Shown piece by piece: positions 34,198 through 41,900 of a DNA stretch of 64,000 bases (the first letter of the stretch is position 1; every line of letters starts with the position of its first letter). The stretch covers positions 4,064 through 68,063 of the forward strand of contig DICM01000028.1 of assembly GCA_002416285.1 (NCBI GenBank), given 5' to 3'. The notes beneath the pieces were generated by a model. The model had not been told where the DNA came from. It made no database searches and saw only the letters and a list, made by a program, of their open reading frames with translations. Position numbers and translations under genes: made by a program. Origin of the DNA: Caryophanales bacterium UBA5026 (GTDB lineage: Bacteria; Bacillota_I; Bacilli_A; RF39; UBA660).

Positions 34198-34982
34198 TGG
34201 AATTTATATTTATTGCACTAATCATCTTGTTCATTCTTGAATATACAAAACGTATTGATTCTAAAAAGTTTTTTGAAGAAACTGAACCATATTTTCAATT
34301 TTTAATGGAGGATGATTATAAGTTTTTAATCGCGCTTCGTTATGGTGAAGCAGCGGAACCGAAAAAGTTATTTAATTTGAGAGTTCGCAATGCAGCAATT
34401 ATGTTAGTAGCATTAATTTTCATGTTTATGTTTACATCATTTAATTTTATTAATATTTTGCTCGCATTTATTCTTTCGTATGTGACTTTTAAATTTCCAT
34501 ATATGAAATTACAGTCATATTACAAAAATAATCTTCATCATATTAATCAAATGTTGCCTTATTATTTAAAAGGCCTTGAAATTTTGATTCAACACTATAC
34601 AGTTCCAGTTGCACTTGGTCGTTCAATTGAAACGGCACCAGAGATATTTAAACCGGGACTTAGAGTATTAGTTCAAAAGATTAATGAAGGTAATGCAACC
34701 GTCGATCCTTACATGGATTTCGCAAAAGAGTATCCAGTTCGAGATTCAATGCGTATGATGCGTCTTCTTTACCGTTTAGGACTTGGCTCTCAAGAAAATA
34801 AACAAGAACAGTTATTAATGTTCTCGAGAACCGTATCAAGTTTACAAAACAAATCACGTGAACAGAAGTATAGAGAACGTCTCGACAAAATGGAAAACCA
34901 GACGATGATGATGCTTTGTACTACCGGTGGTGGAATTCTACTTTTACTTTTAATTGCAATGATGAGAATGATGAATTTCTAA
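34197..34982 (+). CDS. tadC: Tad inner-membrane platform protein TadC (T2SSF)
   Basis: A 261-residue membrane protein: N-terminal helix, a hydrophobic pair at about 60-100, the cytoplasmic T2SSF-like domain (INQMLPYYLKGLEILIQHYT and the following helices), and a C-terminal helix. Start ATG overlaps the tadB stop by one base. The order CpaB-TadA-TadB-TadC is the hallmark of Tad loci. Confidence 0.82.
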   Translation: MEFIFIALIILFILEYTKRIDSKKFFEETEPYFQFLMEDDYKFLIALRYGEAAEPKKLFNLRVRNAAIMLVALIFMFMFTSFNFINILLAFILSYVTFKFPYMKLQSYYKNNLHHINQMLPYYLKGLEILIQHYTVPVALGRSIETAPEIFKPGLRVLVQKINEGNATVDPYMDFAKEYPVRDSMRMMRLLYRLGLGSQENKQEQLLMFSRTVSSLQNKSREQKYRERLDKMENQTMMMLCTTGGGILLLLLIAMMRMMNF

Positions 34983-34985
34983 TTA

Positions 34986-35015
34986 TTGTGTAAGAATAAT
35001 GAAATGTGTTATAAT
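34986..35015 (+). promoter_or_regulatory. Internal promoter before the Flp-like pilin gene
   Basis: TTGTGT at 34986-34991, 18-base spacer, TATAAT at 35010-35015. It falls in the only gap between tadC and the pilin gene and would let the pilin be made in excess. Confidence 0.6.
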
Positions 35016-35044
35016 ATTAATGATGAATAAAGGATGGTGATAGA

Positions 35045-35263
35045 ATGAAGGAAGCAGCAGGAGAGGCAAATATGACTGTAGTAACAATTATTTTAATTGC
35101 AATCGTTGCAGCTGTAGCGACTCCACTTATTAACAACATGATGAAAACATCAAAACAAAAAAGTTGTTGTGCTGAGGCTGGAGGGTCTTGGAAAGGTAAT
35201 TCATGTGTAGCTGATGGTAACGAATATTACGATGCAGCGACATATGCTGATTGTGCGAAGTAA
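35045..35263 (+). CDS. Flp-like Tad pilin
   Basis: A 72-residue protein: short leader (MKEAAGEAN), one hydrophobic helix (MTVVTIILIAIVAAVATPLI) and a small C-terminal domain with four cysteines (KSCC, NSCV, DCAK). Size, leader and position after tadC fit the major Flp pilin, though the canonical G-x4-EY processing site is not exact. Cysteines could crosslink or fold the exposed tip. It has its own promoter and an AGGATGGTGA site. The Tad prepilin peptidase (TadV) is not in the window. Confidence 0.75.
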   Translation: MKEAAGEANMTVVTIILIAIVAAVATPLINNMMKTSKQKSCCAEAGGSWKGNSCVADGNEYYDAATYADCAK

Positions 35264-35282
35264 TTGAAGGAGGTGGTAACTC

Positions 35283-35723
35283 ATGAGACAAGGGATTGGA
35301 AGCGTATTTCTCTATAATATTGTTATTGTGTTTATTATTGTAATGTTTGCGTTTATCGCCGGGATCATGAGTTACTCAAAAGCCTTTAAAGTAAATAGTC
35401 GCATTGCAAATGCTCTGGAAAATCACGAAGGTTATAATAGTTTATCTAGTGAAGAAATTAATCGAATCTTAGGAACTCTTGGCTATATTGTTGATTCGAA
35501 AGGATCGCAGGCATGTCCGAGAAAAAATGGAAAACAAGCAATTACTGCATATAATCGTAGTTGGAAGTTTTGTATCTACGAATATGATAAGGATAGCAAG
35601 GGATATTTCAAATATGGGATTCAAACATATTTACGGTTTGATGTTCCTATTATTGGTCAAACTCTAATGTTACCCGTTTATTCAGAAACAGAGCGAATCT
35701 ACGAGTTTAGTAAGTTGAAATAG
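35283..35723 (+). CDS. TadE/F-like minor pseudopilin (paralog 1)
   Basis: A 146-residue single-pass protein: short N-terminus, one helix (about 9-29, LYNIVIVFIIVMFAFIAGIMSY) and an extracytoplasmic domain with two cysteines (QACPRKNG, WKFCIYEYD). It shares the order of motifs (xYSKA/YTKA after the helix, CxxxxG, YCVxEYxxDK, PIIxQTLxxPVY/ETxRI) with the next gene, so the two arose by tandem duplication. Role as minor pilin inferred from place and topology. Confidence 0.72.
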   Translation: MRQGIGSVFLYNIVIVFIIVMFAFIAGIMSYSKAFKVNSRIANALENHEGYNSLSSEEINRILGTLGYIVDSKGSQACPRKNGKQAITAYNRSWKFCIYEYDKDSKGYFKYGIQTYLRFDVPIIGQTLMLPVYSETERIYEFSKLK

Positions 35724-35733
35724 GTGATGAAAT

Positions 35734-36153
35734 TTGCGTGAGGCATTTGGTAATACATTTATAGTTAATATTGTACTTTTATTTGTAGTAGTGTTTATTT
35801 TCCTATTTGTTGGTTCGATTAGTTATACAAAAGCTTATAAAATTAAAAATAAAATAATCAATTACATCGAGGATAGTGGAAATTTTGAGAAACAAACACA
35901 AGATAAAATTAAATCCACATTGAAAGAAATGGGATACCGGGTTGTTCGTGGAAAACAACAATGTAATGATCGTGGAGGAACACTTCTGACAAGGGACTCT
36001 AATAGTTATCGCTACTGTGTTGTGGAGTATGAAAATGATAAAGGTGTTTATTATGGTGTGACTACTTATATGTATTTTGATTTTCCTTTGATTAATGCAC
36101 TTCTTGAATTTCCAATTTATGGTGAAACAAAAATAATTGGTATTTTGGAATAG
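35734..36153 (+). CDS. TadE/F-like minor pseudopilin (paralog 2)
   Basis: A 139-residue paralog of the preceding gene with the same layout: helix at about 9-30, SYTKAYKIKNKI, two cysteines (QQCNDRGG, YRYCVVEYEND) and a terminal IYGETKIIGI. Start is TTG 35734 after AGGTGA, chosen because it aligns with the MRQGIG start of paralog 1. Eleven bases separate the two genes. Confidence 0.72.
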   Translation: MREAFGNTFIVNIVLLFVVVFIFLFVGSISYTKAYKIKNKIINYIEDSGNFEKQTQDKIKSTLKEMGYRVVRGKQQCNDRGGTLLTRDSNSYRYCVVEYENDKGVYYGVTTYMYFDFPLINALLEFPIYGETKIIGILE

Positions 36154-36168
36154 ACTGGGGTTGAAAAA

Positions 36169-37170
36169 ATGAATGTTATTGTAGCAAATAAATATCAGTC
36201 GATGCTGCAAGGGTTAGAAATAGATGTTATTAAAACCTTGTATGGAGAATATGCTGTTGAAGATATCATCGATCAGTTTCAAAATTTCTTTTTTCAAAGA
36301 ATGATTTTGGATATTACAGCAATAAAAAATTATAAAGATATTAAAACTTTGCAAAAATTATCAATTTCGTTAGATATGGATAAAGTAATTATTTTACTTG
36401 ATGATTCGGAAGAGAGCTCATCACCTGCATATCTATCAAAATTGATTTCTATGGGGATTTACAATTTCACAAAAAATGTTGAAGGTATTATGTATTTGTA
36501 CAACAATCCGAATTCTTATCGTGATGTTGCACATATTCAACAGTTAGAGCAACCAGTCATTGTACAGGAAACTCAAGTGACCTCCGGTGTTCCTGAAGTA
36601 CCAGTACAAAGAATTATCGGTGTAAAAAATGTTACAAAGCAAGCAGGAGCAACTACTTTGATATATATGATGTATACACAATTAGTAAAAAATTACTCTG
36701 TTGCTTGTATTGAAGTAGGAAAAAGTGATTTTCGTTACTTTAATAATCGTGCATTGATATCGACTTCAAATAGTGAAATTGGAAATACGATTGTAAAGAA
36801 TAGTGACAAAGATATTATTTTAATTGATGTTAACGATAGTACCAGTGCAGAAGGTATGTGTACAGAAGTTATCTATTTGATTGAACCATCAATTATTAAA
36901 TTAAATCGTTTAATGTTAATTAGTCCAAATAGTTTGAAAAACTTAAAAGATAAAAAGGTTATTTTGAACCAAAGCTTGCTTAGTTCAAAGGATGTTTTGG
37001 ATTTTGAATACGAGTCTAAAATGAAGATATTCTATAACATGCCACCTTTGGATGAGCGTGAAAAGGATATCCAAGCATTGAATGCTTTCTTGGTTCGTTT
37101 AGGTTTTTCACGTCAGAAAAGTTCTGAACAAGAGAAAAAAGGAAAAATATTAGGAATATTTGGTTTTTAA
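36169..37170 (+). CDS. CpaE-like protein with degenerate P-loop
   Basis: A 333-residue cytosolic protein in the position of the CpaE/TadZ localisation factor. The N-terminal half (about 1-125) looks like a receiver/TadZ-type domain; the C-terminal half is MinD-like, with IIGVKNVTKQAGATTLIYMM at the deviant Walker A site (about 149-168). The lysine of GK(S/T) is replaced (AGATT), so ATP binding or hydrolysis may be lost, although IILIDVND still resembles the Walker B/switch strand. CpaE proteins place Tad machines at a cell site; here the loss of catalysis suggests a scaffold. GGGGTTG precedes the ATG. Confidence 0.72.
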   Translation: MNVIVANKYQSMLQGLEIDVIKTLYGEYAVEDIIDQFQNFFFQRMILDITAIKNYKDIKTLQKLSISLDMDKVIILLDDSEESSSPAYLSKLISMGIYNFTKNVEGIMYLYNNPNSYRDVAHIQQLEQPVIVQETQVTSGVPEVPVQRIIGVKNVTKQAGATTLIYMMYTQLVKNYSVACIEVGKSDFRYFNNRALISTSNSEIGNTIVKNSDKDIILIDVNDSTSAEGMCTEVIYLIEPSIIKLNRLMLISPNSLKNLKDKKVILNQSLLSSKDVLDFEYESKMKIFYNMPPLDEREKDIQALNAFLVRLGFSRQKSSEQEKKGKILGIFGF

Positions 37171-37173
37171 AAG

Positions 37174-37218
37174 TTGACAAAAGCCCTTTTTTTCGCTATA
37201 TTAGATATAGCAAAAGGG
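37174..37218 (+). promoter_or_regulatory. Strong promoter of the VirB2-like pilin gene, -10 inside a hairpin
   Basis: TTGACA at 37174-37179, 17-base spacer, TATATT at 37197-37202. The -10 lies in a nested inverted repeat: CCCTTTT (37184-37190) pairs with AAAAGGG (37212-37218), and GCTATAT (37195-37201) pairs with ATATAGC (37205-37211). The repeat could be an operator, or it could act as the end of the upstream transcript. Confidence 0.75.
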
Positions 37219-37243
37219 TGTTTTGTTAGAGGAGGAAAAAATT

Positions 37244-37624
37244 ATGTTTATATTGGATAATGTAACTTGTGGTGGATTAGGTGGCTTTGATGAGATGATA
37301 CCTGCATTTACAAGTTTGGCAGTTAACGCTATCAAAGTTGTTGTGCCAATTTTATTAATTATATTTGGTATGATTGATTTAGCGAAAGCAGTCATGAGTA
37401 ATGATGAAAAAGAAATGAAGGGTGCACAAGGTAAATTTATCAAACGTGCTATTTATGCTGTTGTAGTTTTCTTTGTAGTAGCAATTGTACAATTAGTATT
37501 TAATACATTAGGAAAAGCTGAAACAAATTCAGATACTACTATAGGCGGTGAAAAGCCAACAGGAAATGTATCATCTTGTATTAATTGTTTTATTAACAAC
37601 GAATGTACAGCAGCGACTGAATAG
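37244..37624 (+). CDS. VirB2/TrbC-like T4SS pilin
   Basis: A 126-residue protein with two hydrophobic helices (about 27-50 and 69-91) separated by a short polar loop (MSNDEKEMKGAQGKFIKRAI), the VirB2/TrbC topology. The C-terminus carries CINCFINNEC. N-terminal leader is short, starting MFILDNVTCGGLGGFDEM. ATG 37244 follows AGAGGAGG. It is a monocistronic unit with a strong promoter and terminator, consistent with a major subunit. Similar to the C-terminal domain of the next gene. Confidence 0.8.
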   Translation: MFILDNVTCGGLGGFDEMIPAFTSLAVNAIKVVVPILLIIFGMIDLAKAVMSNDEKEMKGAQGKFIKRAIYAVVVFFVVAIVQLVFNTLGKAETNSDTTIGGEKPTGNVSSCINCFINNECTAATE

Positions 37625-37641
37625 TACTAATTTATAAAAAA

Positions 37642-37672
37642 CAATATGGGTATTCCCTTATTGCTTTTTTTT
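37642..37672 (+). terminator. Terminator after the VirB2-like pilin gene
   Basis: Nine-position stem CAATATGGG / CCCTTATTG with one mismatch, loop TATT, then CTTTTTTTT. Confidence 0.78.
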
Positions 37673-37713
37673 ATGATATAATGAATGTGGTAAAAAGTAA
37701 TGGAGTGATTCGA

Positions 37714-38871
37714 ATGAAACATAAAGCCCATTTTAATATTATATTGTTAATTGTAGCTCTTTTTGGAGTGTTTTTTGGTATGGATAAAGTGGATGCAAAA
37801 CAAGTTCTTCTTAAATGTGAGTACTCTGTAAATCTTAGTGATAAGATGTTTATTCCAAATGCGAGTGAGGATATACATAAAATTGCAATTCGTCTTTATG
37901 ATGATAACAGTGTTGAAAGAGGTGATTTAGAAAGTTTGACCGAGGAGATTAACAGCCTTGGTTATGGTTTATCATGGAGTTCAGGCTTTAATAAAGTATA
38001 TGCAGATGAGGCTAATAAAAATGGCAGTTATTCTTGTCCAACAATTAAGTTTGCTTGGATTAGTAGTATGGGTATGATTCAAGGGCAAACTTTAACGCAA
38101 GAAGTCGATCCTTATGTTTCTAGTATTGATGTTCCAGGAGAACGTGGTCAAGGATCAAATGTTATTGTTGATGAGGAAAAGATTCTTTGTGCACGCAAAA
38201 AATCATTGCGAAATGAAAACTATGAAATTAACATAACCTTTTATACAAAAGGCGATCATAAGAGATGGAAGATTGCTAAAAATGATAGTAATCAAACTTT
38301 ATTAGGGGATGCTGCAGTAGATGGACTTATTTCGTTTTCAACTTATATATTTTCTTTAAATGATGATGCACAAGATAAATTTTATACTGATGTTAATAGC
38401 TGTAAATCAACAGAACTTTATTTGCAAACTAGTGATGCACAAACGATACATATTCAAACAACTAAACCAATAGGCATTGAAAATGGGGCTTATGGAGCTG
38501 GTGATACTGATAAAGATAATGGCAAAAGTGATTCTTATATCGATCCAGATGACGGAGAAGTCATTGATAGAAGTTATAATGCCTGTGATATTTTTTCAGG
38601 AACATTAGGCGATATTATTCGTAATGTGATTTCATGGATTAAAATATTAATTCCTGTTATTATTATCGTTTTAGGTATTATGGATGCAATATCTGTTATT
38701 ATTTCGGGTGAAGATAAAAAAATGAAAGATGTTTTTTCAAGATTTCTAAAAAGAATGATTACTGGATTATTAATCATTTTTGTTCCAGCGATAATTTCTT
38801 TGTTAATTAATATGAGTGGAATACTAGATACATATGGTATTGATGATATTTGGTGTGGATTATGGGGGTGA
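37714..38871 (+). CDS. Secreted ectodomain fused to a VirB2-like C-terminal membrane domain
   Basis: A 385-residue protein: signal peptide (about 1-26, ending MDKVDA), an extracytoplasmic domain of about 270 residues with several cysteines, and a C-terminal two-helix domain (WIKILIPVIIIVLGIMDAISVI, then ISGEDKKMKDVFSRFLKRMITGL) that matches the VirB2-like pilin of the previous gene in the order PILLIIFGMIDLAKAV-MSNDEKEMKG-FIKRAI. ATG 37714 is chosen for TGGAGTGA upstream; the ATG at 37681 has none. A fused minor pilin or a channel subunit is the likely role; I know no named family with this architecture. Confidence 0.72.
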   Translation: MKHKAHFNIILLIVALFGVFFGMDKVDAKQVLLKCEYSVNLSDKMFIPNASEDIHKIAIRLYDDNSVERGDLESLTEEINSLGYGLSWSSGFNKVYADEANKNGSYSCPTIKFAWISSMGMIQGQTLTQEVDPYVSSIDVPGERGQGSNVIVDEEKILCARKKSLRNENYEINITFYTKGDHKRWKIAKNDSNQTLLGDAAVDGLISFSTYIFSLNDDAQDKFYTDVNSCKSTELYLQTSDAQTIHIQTTKPIGIENGAYGAGDTDKDNGKSDSYIDPDDGEVIDRSYNACDIFSGTLGDIIRNVISWIKILIPVIIIVLGIMDAISVIISGEDKKMKDVFSRFLKRMITGLLIIFVPAIISLLINMSGILDTYGIDDIWCGLWG

Positions 38872-38875
38872 TTAA

Positions 38876-40993
38876 ATGATTTCTTCGACAGGTATAAATT
38901 TAATTCAATCTATTTCAAGTAACTTTAACTTACTGTTTAACCCTTTCTCATGGGTTCTAGGGGGAATTAGAAGTTTTTTCTTATTTTTGGATAGTTTTGT
39001 GTATACTTTTATAAAAACTCTATACAATTTGATCTATGATCTTGCAAATTTAACTATCTTTGCTGATGGAGATCTAAGTTTGATTGCACAGAGAGTTTAT
39101 ACATTACTTGCAATATTTATGTTATTTCGAATTACATTTTCCTTAATTACATATGTAATTGCACCCGATCAGTTTTCTGATAAAACAGCAGGATTACAAA
39201 ATGTGATTCGTAATATTATTATATCGTTCCTTTTAATTATTACTAGTCCATGGTTATTTAGTAAATTGTATCAGGTACAAAATGCAATTTTAGAAGAAAA
39301 TATAATTCCACAGTTTATTCTTGGGACAACTGGTGATAATTTAAATGCATCTTTTGTGATGTCTGAACGATGTTGTCAAAGTGGAACAAATACAGATGGA
39401 TCTTGTATAAATGAAGATTACTATAGGATGAAACCAGAAACAGTAGCTGATTATATTTCATTAGTAGCGTTTAGACCATTTTTTCAATTAAATGACTCTA
39501 CTACAGATGCTGAGATTAAGGACCTAAGTAGTAGTTATTGTTTTGTTGGTGGAAAAGCAACTGTAACTGTTGGTGAATATATCTCTGCTAATGATGTTAG
39601 TAGGGAAAATGCAGCTAAAGATTTCGCAATTAATTACTCCATGGTTTTTTCTACCGTAATTGGGGTGGTGTTGGCACTCATCTTAATATCATTTTGTTTT
39701 GATATTGCAATACGTTCGTTTACACTAGTATTTTTACAGATATTTGCGCCAATTCCAATTATATCCTTTGTTGATCCGAAATCAGCAAAAAGTGGAATGT
39801 TTAACAAATATTTAAAGACTTTATCAAAGACTTGGTTAGGAGTTTTTATTCGTATTGCTGCATTTTCCTTTGCAATCTTTTTTATCCAATTAATAACAAC
39901 AAATGGAATTAATCAGATTGGTGGTGCAGAACCTAGAGCAGGGAAAAACTGGATTTATCTTTTTGCAATCATAGGAGCATTAATGTTTGCAAAGAAATTT
40001 CCAAAGCTTTTAGAAGAAATTACAGGTTTGAAATTAGATGGAGCATTTAAATTGAATCCTATTAATCGAATTAAAGAAGAGGCACTAGGAGCAAAGCAAA
40101 TTGCCAGAGGTGCCAGTGCTGCTACAGCTTTAGGAATTGGAGCAGCTGGTGGACTCATTGCTGGAGGAATAGTGTCAAATCCAGCAATCATCAGCTCTCT
40201 TAAAAATAAAGATGTTATGGGTGCCTTGAAAGGTACTGGTAGAATGATAACTGGTGCAGGATCAGGAGTAATTCGTGGTGGACTTGGTGGAGCACGTGCT
40301 GGATATAAAGCAAAAGGGATTGGGGACACTTTTAAAGCAAGTGCAGGTGCTGTGACAAAAGCTGGTGAAACTATTCAAAAATATCAGGGAACAAATAAAT
40401 TAGAACGAGCTGCTACTAGAGCATCTAGTCTACTTACAGGAAAAACAGCTGCTGATAGACTAGAGGAGAGAAGTAAAAAATATAAAGAATTTAGTGATAC
40501 TCAAGAGACATTATTGAAGAAAGCGCAAAAAGAGTTAGTAAAAGATAATTCATTCCAAACTCGATTTAAGGATGCTACTACAGGAAATTATATCACTGGA
40601 AACGTTAATATGATGAAATATCAACTTGAACAATTCAAACAAGATAAAGATGCTGATCCAAGGACAATTGCTCAACTAGAATCATATTATAATCAGGCTT
40701 GGAAACAAGCACAAACAGATTATATATCTCATGGTGGTGTGTGGGATTCTAAATCGGAAACAACAACAATTGATGACAGTGAGTTTGTTGATGCTTATGT
40801 CGATAAATTGGCGAGAATTTCCAGCGAAAATAAATCACTTGACGGATTTATGCCTAATCTTAAAGATGGTGATGTGGGTGAAAACATTAGAGCCGTTTCT
40901 AAAGCGATTGAGCGTGCTGATGTTGGACTTCAAACTAGTACACAGTTAGCTCATGCAAAAGATGTTAGAGATGCGGTTAAAAAAACAAAGTAA
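38876..40993 (+). CDS. VirB6/TrbL-like T4SS channel protein
   Basis: A 705-residue polytopic protein: hydrophobic segments over the first half (residues about 20-390), including VYTLLAIFMLFRITFSLITYVI and RNIIISFLLIITSPWLFSKLY, an external loop with CCQSG and a second cysteine pair, and a block of helices at about 255-365. The latter half is a long cytosolic tail: a Gly/Ala-rich stretch (about 405-480) followed by helical, charged sequence to the end. This layout matches VirB6-like proteins of Gram-positive T4SS with extended tails. GGGGTGATTAA precedes the ATG. Confidence 0.8.
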   Translation: MISSTGINLIQSISSNFNLLFNPFSWVLGGIRSFFLFLDSFVYTFIKTLYNLIYDLANLTIFADGDLSLIAQRVYTLLAIFMLFRITFSLITYVIAPDQFSDKTAGLQNVIRNIIISFLLIITSPWLFSKLYQVQNAILEENIIPQFILGTTGDNLNASFVMSERCCQSGTNTDGSCINEDYYRMKPETVADYISLVAFRPFFQLNDSTTDAEIKDLSSSYCFVGGKATVTVGEYISANDVSRENAAKDFAINYSMVFSTVIGVVLALILISFCFDIAIRSFTLVFLQIFAPIPIISFVDPKSAKSGMFNKYLKTLSKTWLGVFIRIAAFSFAIFFIQLITTNGINQIGGAEPRAGKNWIYLFAIIGALMFAKKFPKLLEEITGLKLDGAFKLNPINRIKEEALGAKQIARGASAATALGIGAAGGLIAGGIVSNPAIISSLKNKDVMGALKGTGRMITGAGSGVIRGGLGGARAGYKAKGIGDTFKASAGAVTKAGETIQKYQGTNKLERAATRASSLLTGKTAADRLEERSKKYKEFSDTQETLLKKAQKELVKDNSFQTRFKDATTGNYITGNVNMMKYQLEQFKQDKDADPRTIAQLESYYNQAWKQAQTDYISHGGVWDSKSETTTIDDSEFVDAYVDKLARISSENKSLDGFMPNLKDGDVGENIRAVSKAIERADVGLQTSTQLAHAKDVRDAVKKTK

Positions 40994-41038
40994 GTTAACA
41001 TTCGAATTATTTGTATTTAATTAAAAAGGGGTGATTAT

Positions 41039-41368
41039 ATGAATCAAAATTCTTATTTGATTCCAGCAAATTCAAAAAAATCCTTACTCTTCTTCGGATT
41101 ATTTAATAAATTTGATATGATATTTTTTGGAATTGGTATTGCAATAACCGTTGTGTGCATTATGATTCTCCCAATAGCTGATATTAAAGTTGCACTTATT
41201 TCAATTGCACCTGTGACTGTAACAGGATTACTTGTCTTTCCTGTTCCGTATTATCATAATGTTATGACAGCAATTCGTAGTATGTGGGAGTTTTATACAA
41301 CACGACAAAGGTTTATTTGGAAAGGTTGGTGTGTTCGTGAAAAAATCGAAGAAGATAGTAAAAAGTAA
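41039..41368 (+). CDS. PrgI/VirB3-like T4SS membrane protein
   Basis: A 109-residue protein with two adjacent hydrophobic helices (about 21-48 and 53-70) and a C-terminal cytosolic stretch (TAIRSMWEFYTTRQRFIWKGW). This is the PrgI layout, which takes the VirB3 place before VirB4 in Gram-positive T4SS. The coding region overlaps the next gene by 32 bases from GTG 41337. An AAGGGGTGATTAT site is upstream. Confidence 0.82.
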   Translation: MNQNSYLIPANSKKSLLFFGLFNKFDMIFFGIGIAITVVCIMILPIADIKVALISIAPVTVTGLLVFPVPYYHNVMTAIRSMWEFYTTRQRFIWKGWCVREKIEEDSKK

Positions 41369-41900
41369 ATATACATTAGATTTTGTTCCTATTAAAAATA
41401 TTGCTGATGGAACAATTATTCTTGAAAACAGTGATAAAGTAACTGGTGTTAAAATAATGCCTCGAAATATTTTTATTTTAGATGGTTCTACTCAAGATGC
41501 AATTATTGCTAATTTAAAAAATGTTTATAATACTATCGATTATGAATTTTGGGTAATGGCTGCCGATCGACCAGTAGATATTAATGTATATTTATCACAA
41601 TTGCAAGTGCAGTTTAATTCAACAAGTGATCAAACAATTCGAAAACTTATTATGGAAGATATTAATAAAGCAAATATGTTTATGAATAATAATATTGTCG
41701 ATACGGAGTATTTCTTATTGTTTAAAGAAAAAAGTCCTGATGTAATTAATAAAAGAATTCGTCAATTGATATCTACATTTGCTAATGCAGGACTTAACAC
41801 ACATCAAGTAACGAATGATGATTTAAGAATTATTTTAGATAACTTTTTAAATGGTGGACAAACTACCAATTTTGGGACGGTGATTAATAGTGGATCTTAA
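41337..41900 (+). CDS. VirB4-type ATPase, N-terminal part as a separate gene
   Basis: A 187-residue protein (a GTG at 41331 is an alternative start). Its sequence (LDFVPIKNIADGTIIL then KVTGVKIMPRNIFILDGS) corresponds to the N-terminal domain of Gram-positive VirB4/TraE ATPases, which is normally joined to the motor. It ends with TAA at 41898-41900, 11 bases after the next gene starts. Skipping one T at the stop would join them (NSGS-KSQIAPKG) into one normal-looking VirB4 protein. So this is either a true split gene, a frameshift, or a recoding site. Confidence 0.78.
   Translation: MKKSKKIVKSKYTLDFVPIKNIADGTIILENSDKVTGVKIMPRNIFILDGSTQDAIIANLKNVYNTIDYEFWVMAADRPVDINVYLSQLQVQFNSTSDQTIRKLIMEDINKANMFMNNNIVDTEYFLLFKEKSPDVINKRIRQLISTFANAGLNTHQVTNDDLRIILDNFLNGGQTTNFGTVINSGS

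Noticed and set aside
41890..41900. Certain programmed +1 frameshift at the VirB4 overlap
   Set aside because: The UCU-UAA context and the +1 geometry fit, but the tRNA-Ser re-pairing on CUU would be poor, no strong stimulatory site is 3-5 bases upstream, and a good GTG start with a ribosome site exists. Kept only as a possibility.
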